This document shows positions 58,801 to 64,000 of a DNA stretch of 64,000 bases, piece after piece (the stretch's first letter is position 1; every line of letters starts with the position of its first letter). The notes beneath the pieces are model-generated. The model made no database searches and was not told where the DNA came from. It saw nothing but the letters and a program-made list of their open reading frames with translations. This DNA comes from Mytilisepta virgata. Lineage: Eukaryota; Mollusca; Bivalvia; Mytilida; Mytilidae. The stretch covers positions 33,968,001 to 34,032,000 of the forward strand of contig CM051511.1 in the NCBI GenBank assembly GCA_028015205.1, read 5' to 3'. Both the position numbers and the translations under genes were made by a program.

Positions 58801-59532
58801 GTACTTTTGCCAATCCGTGGGCATCCTTTACAGGCTAAATACTGTGGTGCTTATACCATTGACAGTAAAATCAATGAGTTGAATTATATTGCAAAAACTC
58901 CAGGTCGGCGTAAACAAAATAGATTGTGTCACATTAATATGTTAAAACCATATTTTGAGCGTACTAATGAAGGTGAGAGTAAACCAGTTGCCACTTTAGC
59001 CATGGTTAAATTGGAGAACGATCATGACAAACCGGACATAACAGAACCATCTTTTGATTCCAAGACTATGGAACAAACTGTTAGATTGAAAAATTCTGAA
59101 ATTTTGTCAAATTTAGACTCAAAACTTGCACATCTGACTTTCGATCGCAGAGAAAAATTGAAAACTTTGGTATTTTCTTTTAAAAATCTTTTTCCAGATG
59201 TGCCAAATAAAACCACTGTTGTTTGTCATGATGTTGATGTAGGTGATGCTTCTCCAATTAAGCAACATCCTTACCGGCTCAATCCACTTAAACTTGATGT
59301 TATGAGACAAGAAATTAGATATATGCTTGACAATGATATCATTGAGCCGAGTAACAGTGAGTGGAGCTCTCCTTGTCTCCTTGTGCCGAAACCAGATAAA
59401 ACCTTTCGTTTCGTTACTGATTTCAGAAAATTAAACTCAGTTTCAAAATCTGACTCCTATCCGATTCCAAGGATAGATGATTGCATTGATAACATTGGAC
59501 AATCAAAATTCGTAAGCAAATTCGATTATTAA
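55810..59532 (+). CDS. Gag-protease-integrase-(partial RT) polyprotein of the Gmr1-like element, 1240 residues
   Basis: Domains in order: an N-terminal coiled coil with repeated LKLKQLE units (about 75-145); a capsid-like segment at about 155-275 including VPEAYRQKF and YVEFAREKEDLFDKWL, which resembles the SCAN domain; a CCHC knuckle (C376-C389, C-x2-C-x4-H-x4-C); an aspartic protease with DTGAS (460-464); integrase with an HHCC zinc finger (H709, H716, C746, C749), catalytic D780, D839, E875 and a GPY/F-like tail (about 1025-1070, ending HINMLKPYF); then the start of RT (about 1147-1240, with SSPCLLVPKPDKTFRFVTDF). The frame ends in TAA at 59530-59532 inside RT; the rest of RT continues in the -1 frame. 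ATG at 55810 follows the leader by 89 nt. It is a mobile-element protein, not a host gene. Confidence 0.85.
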   Translation: MEFDAGKFLKTPDLEGFDKLKKEELVLLAKHLKIDFRTSMRKQIIKNYLVIDNLVDLEIFGEEALDLKVENVDALKLKQLELEHELKLKQLELEKEDGFKLKQLENEVKLKQLEKEEKQLQAELEMKERLEMEKIKIEMAKVESNTKSKSEHFEAAKNIRLVPKFCEKTVDKFFPQFEKIAQNLKWPKPYWTTMLQSVFVGKAAEIYSALSSEKSSDYDTVKQEVLKAYELVPEAYRQKFRSYKKFETQTYVEFAREKEDLFDKWLTSKKIDKNFDKLRQLILLEEFKQCVNLDLKTHLDDKTVETLQDAAVVSDNYTISHKRSFKDQNFNTSSGNYKNQSTERTDIKPVAQNKSPSSYNMSGPKFDTFEKKSLTCAYCKKNGHLMADCFRLQKKNERDHKPKSSACTTPVVTNKLECPASQAFKSSFCDYMEDYKPFMSDGFVSIVNNTTPQPIKILRDTGASQSLLLEGVLPLSEETSVGASVLLRGVELGCIDVPLHRIYLKSDLITGPVVVGVRPTLPVEGVSLLLGNVLARNKVVAEPIVTSEPVVDVKSPEEDAELYPACVVTRAMARKQQDEDLHEGQYDYMDLSDTFFADIEGPGSSEKAIIRPPGTNKRVIMPWPDVNSHSLDKRTFREEQNKDPEVLQLCKRALPQEEADKVAECYYHEDGILMRKWRPPDAIPEEEWRVVYQVVVPRVYRQEIIGLAHDTPLAGHLGIRKTCLKILQHFYWPRLRNDVTEYCKSCHICQVVGKPNQKIPPAPLLPIPAFEEPFSRVLIDCVGPLPKTKTGNAYLLTIMCTSTRFPEAIPLRNIKTPTIVKALIKFFTLVGLPKSIQSDQGSNFMSGLFQQVVYQLEITQYRSSAYHPESQGALERFHQTLKNMIRTFCLQFDRDWDDGVHFLLFAVREAVQESLGFSPFELVFGHTVRGPLKLIKEKWLTEHTDLNLLDYVSRFKEKLYTACQIAQKNLKTVQNKMKIWYDKDARDRVFEPGDKVLVLLPIRGHPLQAKYCGAYTIDSKINELNYIAKTPGRRKQNRLCHINMLKPYFERTNEGESKPVATLAMVKLENDHDKPDITEPSFDSKTMEQTVRLKNSEILSNLDSKLAHLTFDRREKLKTLVFSFKNLFPDVPNKTTVVCHDVDVGDASPIKQHPYRLNPLKLDVMRQEIRYMLDNDIIEPSNSEWSSPCLLVPKPDKTFRFVTDFRKLNSVSKSDSYPIPRIDDCIDNIGQSKFVSKFDY

Positions 59533-60509
59533 AAGGTTACTGGCAGGTCCCCCTGACACCGAGAGCTCGTGAAATATCAGCTTTTGTCACACCAGACGGC
59601 TTATTTCAATATACTGTCATGCCGTTTGGTATGAAAAATGCCCCAGCTACATTTCAAAGAATGATTAATAATGTTATAAAAGATTTAGACTGTTGTTATG
59701 CTTATATTGATGATCTTATTGTATGTAGTGATAGCTGGGAAGAGCATTTAACACATTTATATGATACTTTTGATAGATTGTCACAATCAAATTTGACTGT
59801 TAATCTTGCTAAAAGTGAATTTTGTAAGGCCACTGTTGATTATTTAGGGCACACAGTTGGCCAAGGTCAAGTGAAACCTATTATGGCTAAAGTGGATGCA
59901 ATTACCAATTTTCCTCCTCCTACAAATAAAAAACAACTTATGAGATATTTAGGCATGATTGGATTTTACAGAAAATTTTGTTCAAATTTTGCTACTGTTG
60001 TTCAACCATTGACTCATCTTTTACGGAAAGATTCTAAATTCATCTGGAGTGATAATTGTCAAAACGCTTTTGAAAAAAGCAAATCACTTTTAATTAACAG
60101 TCCCGTTCTTATCACTCCAGACTTTAAAAAGCAATTCAAACTTGCCGTTGATGCAAGTGATGTAGGAGTTGGGGCCGTTTTATATCAAGAAACAGATGAT
60201 AATGTTGAGAAACCTATATCATATTTTTCCAAGAAATTAGATAAACATCAGAAAAATTATTCCACTATTGAAAAAGAATGTTTTGCACTGTTGTCTGCAC
60301 TTGAACATTTTGATGTATATTTAAATCCCACTATGCATCCTATTCTGGTTTATACTGATCATAATCCTCTCACCTTCATACATAAAATGAGAAACAAAAA
60401 CCAAAGGTTGACTAGGTGGAGTTTATTGTTACAGGAATATGATATTATTGTAAAACATATTAAAGGTAAAGATAATGTAATAGCAGATGCTTTATCTAGA
60501 TCTTATTAA
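59533..60509 (+). CDS. Reverse transcriptase (remainder) and RNase H of the Gmr1-like element
   Basis: Open in the -1 frame relative to the gag-integrase ORF; the frame is already open from at least 59526, so the two overlap slightly. MPFGMKNAPATFQRMIN (from 59619) and YIDDLIVCS are the RT palm motifs, with the catalytic DD. The thumb follows (GHTVGQG, YLGMIGFYRKF). RNase H has its acidic residues in AVDASDVGVGAVLY, EKECFALLSALEHF, YTDHNPL and VIADALSRS. The stop is at about 60507-60509. No integrase follows; only about 80 nt separate it from the 3' LTR, which confirms the unusual domain order. No separate start codon is expected; expression would need a frameshift, unless the break is a simple mutation. 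Confidence 0.85.
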
Positions 60510-60580
60510 AACACTGTATACATACTATATATTTTTGTATATATTGTTCATGAAGTTCTCGTTACACTCAAACTTCTTTT

Positions 60581-60591
60581 AAGGGGGGAGG
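60581..60591 (+). promoter_or_regulatory. Polypurine tract
   Basis: AAGGGGGGAGG directly before the 3' LTR; the expected plus-strand primer. Confidence 0.8.
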
Positions 60592-61228
60592 TGTTATGAT
60601 ATTGTATTATTATATTTATTTTGATATGGTATTGTAATTATTATATTATTTATCTTGGCCTGATTTGTTTTGCGTAGCCTTATAACATGTATAATATGTT
60701 TACATAATATTTATAGTTGTTTACCAAATAATGTTATAACTGCGCAGTTTAGAAATCACTGGAACAATAATGGATACTGGTGGAATGACTAGAACTTTCT
60801 ATTTGACTAACGTAATAATTATGGTGTGATTCGGACTTCTACCGTATTCCAGAAGTTTCCGTTCTACAGTATATATATGGACACGAAAGTTAAACTTGCA
60901 GATCAGAACGTGTTGGACTAGATATTCTTGTGTTCTCAGCTGTTGGATTTATTTACGTTTCACACATCATCCTTGACACATACATTTATTTACGTTACAT
61001 CATACTAGATTGTGACTGATTGGATATAATATTCCGTTTGGATTCCCGCAACAGTGACGAGAAGAATTCCGGATTAGGAAAAGGCGAAGGATTTTGAACA
61101 GTTAAGTTGACATTTTAGTTTTCTTGTAATATTTTTTGTAAACTTTGTATATAATAAATCTTGTTAAATTTTATTATTGATTTGTGTCTTTTGTTGGCTA
61201 CAATTTAAAGGTGATTTCGGCCGTAACA
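60592..61228 (+). repeat. 3' LTR
   Basis: Same length and ends as the 5' LTR. Differences seen near ATACTGGTGG, GACTAACG, TTCGGACTT, GACACATAC and TTGTTGGCTA. Confidence 0.9.
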
Positions 61229-61232
61229 ATAC

Positions 61233-63200
61233 ATCTAAGATACGTATTAAATACAATATTATCAATACTGAAAACAGATGCACAAATTAAGTAACCAGAC
61301 GTCCCTGTTGCTGTGAACACCTCGATATCTGTAATGAACAATACCCGCTTATGAGACTTAATTACCATCCGTTTAAACCACTCGTAAATTCTCGTGCTAA
61401 CCGGGCTTAGAAAATACCCGACAACGCCCAACTATTTATATAAAAAAAGGTTTGAACAACTAAAAATAAAATGACTTTATTAGTAAGTAACGGTGAAAAC
61501 CTACATTTGTATCTACCCGAAATAGAAATAAATTTATCATGTCTCTGGGTTATCTGATTAATTGAAAACTTTACGTGAAAAAAAAATTCAGTCGCTTTAA
61601 AGCTCTTAGTGCGGCCAGTTTTAATGGGCATTCAAGAATTGACTAAATATTAATTAAATATTGAATCTCCATATTTTTTACGTTTAATATGTGCTTCGAT
61701 AATATATTCTTATATAGTAATAAGAGTTGTTTTGAAGCAATTTATCGGTGTATAAAAGAGACCTGTTCACTCACAAACTGAATTAAGTCCGGAGACTTTT
61801 TGTTCAGTTTGTAAGTCTTTGTAGGTCTAGTTTATACACCGAAAAATTGCGTAAAAATAACTCTTCTATAATACTAAATTTACGAATTAGCCGAATAGGC
61901 GGCAAAACGCGTGGTTCAAAATAAACGATGTATAGTTCAGATTATAAAGGTTATTATCGGATTTGACAATCTGCATTTATAAATTTAAACTACAGTTTTG
62001 TTTATGTGCAAATGGAATTTGTATGCACTTTTCCGATATGAATTCTCCCAACGTATCCCTTAGAAGGTTCTCGAAGGCATCATTTTAGCACATTGATTTA
62101 AATAAACAAGTATGCACATATTTTTAATGTATTTCTGTTTGAAATTACGGAAGAAGAATAAAAAAAAATTAAAAACATTCTCCTTCGAGTGGGATGTTTC
62201 CGCTTTATGTATTCAGGATTGTTTTTCTACAATAACGCAATTTCTTCTAACTGTAAAGGTTATGAACTTTGAAGATAATGAAGAAGTAAGGTAAAGTTCA
62301 GAGGAATTCCTAACTTAGTTGTTTTTTGGATTGCTCGGATGTTTACCTTGCACAAAGTGATAAAACCAACCATTATCTATTTTTAAATTATTTGTCATGT
62401 GACCTGTCTAAATATATCTCTACTGTAAGCCCTAGATAAAAATATTTTTAACAAATGGTCATCTTTATCATTAATGACGAAATTTATCTCGGACATCTTT
62501 GATAAATATAAACGTGGACAACACAAGCAGCCACACACTAAAAATGCTTTCACCTTCTGATTATTGGATATATTTGTGAAATTAAGCCTCGCTTGCCCTG
62601 CCCATGATGACAATGGAACAATTGGAACAATTATTTTCCAAAAATATGCTCTAACTAACTCACGGCATCTTTTGAAAAATTCATCCGTCATTAAGGAAAT
62701 GTTTACATCTACAATTTCATTTTCATATTTATTCTGAAGGAAAAAGGTAATGCATTATGAAATGTGTATTTAATGAAAGCTTTTCATCAAGTTCCAGTTC
62801 AGAATTAATTATAACAATAAAAATATTGACAATTTATGTGGTTGTGTTTTCGTCATAGATTTTGACTTTGATGGCACCTTAAGGTCCATTTTGGTAATTC
62901 TACGTGGCATACAGTCTACTGCATCAGTGGATAAATCTTCGATAGTAACGAACAGCCATGACAATTGGGTCACGATGACCTACATTTCACGCTTCATTGA
63001 CTTTGGTTAAAGTCTGCATTCAAATTCATTTCTAAGAATACTACATGCAGCACATATAGACATGAAACTATCAGTTGTTACCACCTACTTGACAGGAAAG
63101 TTTATGGAAGCCTGCCACATCATCCATATTGAGTTCCTGTTCCATGAATGGCATGGCCGCAACAAATTTTTATAGTCAATATGGCCACCACAAAAAAAAG
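61233..63200. other. No gene supported
   Basis: Contains the MITE at 61718-61871. A 32-nt piece at 62259-62290 with good splice ends and a possible first exon at 62691-62672 (-) lack partners. 62810-63180 has no recognisable feature. Confidence 0.35.
61718..61871. mobile_element. Foldback MITE with TAATAAGAGTTG ends (copy 2)
   Basis: TAATAAGAGTTGTTTTGAAG / CAATTTATCGGTGTATAAA is mirrored by TTTATACACCGAAAAATTGC / GTAAAAATAACTCTT. Same family as 13741-13897. Confidence 0.65.
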
Positions 63201-63243
63201 GCTTATTTTCCCGCGCTCGCGCGGGTTCAATGTCTAGTATTAA

Positions 63244-63425
63244 TTATAATTCCATAATAACGAAACCTTTCGACAAAATAAGAAAGAAAATGGCGTTTTA
63301 GAATGTCATTCTTTCACTGGCTCACATATTCATACGCTGAACGTCATTTATCGGAAAATAAAATATCCCACACGTCACGTTTTCGACCAATCAAAATCAA
63401 AAATACACACCGTATTGGAATTATT
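63244..63425. mobile_element. MITE with TTATAATTCCA termini (copy 2)
   Basis: Reverse complement of the element at 13558-13739: TTATAATTCCATAATAACG at the left, CACACCGTATTGGAATTAT at the right. A CCGCGCTCGCGCGGGTTCAA repeat end lies immediately to its left. Confidence 0.65.
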
Positions 63426-63485
63426 TACAAAATATTGAAGTGAAATAACTTTTATATAGCATATTCTTTTTTTTTTACTTTAAAG

Positions 63486-63592
63486 GAGCTGATCTCCAAC
63501 GAAAGGATGAAATTGCTCTACCAATGTGTATTGGTCTCAGCAAAAGAGATGGAGATGTATCTGCAGTAAAGAGAGATTGTAATGGAAAATAA
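63486..63592 (+). other. Candidate terminal exon for the secreted helical protein at 54362
   Basis: An acceptor (TTTTTACTTTAAAG) is followed by 34 open codons to TAA in the phase that fits the donor at 54725. AATAAA follows at 63639-63644. If real, the LTR retrotransposon sits in this gene's intron and the protein has 156 residues. A match of this quality could arise by chance across 9 kb. Confidence 0.25.
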
Positions 63593-63900
63593 TCGTGCTC
63601 AACCGTGTGTAAGAAGTTTGATAAAAGGTACTATATTAAATAAATTCCTCGGATACCCTATACAATATGCACGTGTTGATGGTTGAAATGCTACATTTTG
63701 GCTTAAAGCGTCCTAGCTCATATATTCAGCTGCACCAACTGAAATTCATTTCACAAAAATTATTTTGCATGCAAACAGAGCATGTTAAAAATTGTATCTG
63801 AAAATAATAAAAATTATTTTCAAATTTCTGGAAATTATGAGCATAAATTCTGGCAAATAAATGAGTACGTAAATATATAGAATGAACGTCGATATTCTAC

Positions 63901-63927
<27 letters not shown>
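63901..63927 (+). repeat. Poly(A) run
   Basis: About 27 consecutive A residues; simple repeat or the tail of an unrecognised retroposon. Confidence 0.8.
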
Positions 63928-63932
<5 letters not shown>

Positions 63933-64000
63933 ATAGACTTTAAATGCTGGATTTTTTCTTAAATTCTGTCCAATGACATTTCTATGTATGATACATCATT

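Larger units (their letters stand above)
55084..61228 (+). mobile_element. Gmr1-like Ty3/gypsy LTR retrotransposon (6.1 kb, nearly intact)
   Basis: Bounded by 637-bp direct LTRs (55084-55720 and 60592-61228) with TGTTA...TAACA ends and a 4-bp target duplication, ATAC (55080-55083 and 61229-61232). By eye the LTRs differ at about five positions (0.8%), so the insertion is young. A primer-binding site follows the 5' LTR and a polypurine tract precedes the 3' LTR. The coding region runs gag, protease, integrase, reverse transcriptase, RNase H. In ordinary Ty3/gypsy elements integrase comes last; this order is known from the Gmr1 group. No env ORF. One -1 frame break in RT. Confidence 0.9.

Noticed and set aside
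62259..62290. 32-nt plus-strand exon with good splice ends
   Set aside because: Entry phase does not fit the only upstream plus-strand donor at 54725 (it would create a stop), and no partner was found.
62672..62691. First coding exon on the minus strand (ATG then GCC|GTGAGT)
   Set aside because: Only ten codons and no compatible downstream exon found.
10201..63930. CRISPR arrays, operons, ribosome-binding sites
   Set aside because: The gene architecture is eukaryotic with introns; tandem repeats here have no spacer structure and no prokaryotic signals are present.

Overview
The window looks like a piece of a eukaryotic, metazoan nuclear genome, most probably a marine bivalve of the mussel (Mytilus) type. 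It is AT-rich. Its genes are split by GT-AG introns into short exons, coding density is low, and most of the sequence is dispersed repeats. I recognise several repeats as the sort common in bivalve genomes: a tRNA-derived SINE, the 'CTTGGCGTCCGTC' repeat, TTAA-flanked MITEs and many foldback palindromes. The species assignment is an inference from this and was not checked by any search.

Host genes, left to right. (1) 1565-14147 (+): a RING-less TRIM-like protein with two B-boxes, a coiled coil built from phase-2 micro-exons and a C-terminal zinc ribbon. (2) 19254-21404 (-): a four-transmembrane protein assembled from three exons; a decayed paralogous copy of its middle exon lies at 213-389. 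(3) 32974-35075 (+): a two-exon gene for a small secreted cysteine-rich peptide of 89 residues with eight cysteines in the mature part. (4) 43279-49115 or 49627 (-): a caspase homologue in seven exons whose catalytic His and Cys positions are both replaced, i.e. a predicted pseudo-caspase, with two candidate first exons. (5) 51321-52310 (-): an intact Harbinger/HARBI1-type DDE nuclease ORF beside a large imperfect palindrome. (6) 54362-54808 (+): a secreted helical protein of unknown function.

Mobile elements. 55084-61228 is a young LTR retrotransposon with 637-bp LTRs, about five differences between them, and an ATAC target duplication. Its pol order is protease-integrase-RT-RNase H, the unusual order of Gmr1-like Ty3/gypsy elements, and its gag carries a SCAN-like segment. 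One -1 frame break interrupts RT. Around it are LINE 3' remnants (26945, 50635), SINE copies (8677, 12571, 23765, 15893), and MITEs of several families. Four MITE copies from three families are bounded by TTAA with GG just inside. One MITE looks Harbinger-derived (GGCC ends, TAA duplication).

Repeats and gene-poor stretches. The first TRIM intron holds a 1-kb CTGCTC-rich array and its inverted counterpart. A ~260-bp repeat occurs singly and as a four-unit tandem array (16082-17080). A segment near 23.3-24.6 kb is duplicated at 25.5-26.2 kb, only one copy carrying the SINE. Roughly 26-33 kb, 38-41 kb and 61.3-63.2 kb hold no gene I can support. The genes share no visible operon or pathway; the TRIM-like, pseudo-caspase and secreted-peptide genes would fit an innate-immunity/cell-death theme, but that link is only suggestive.
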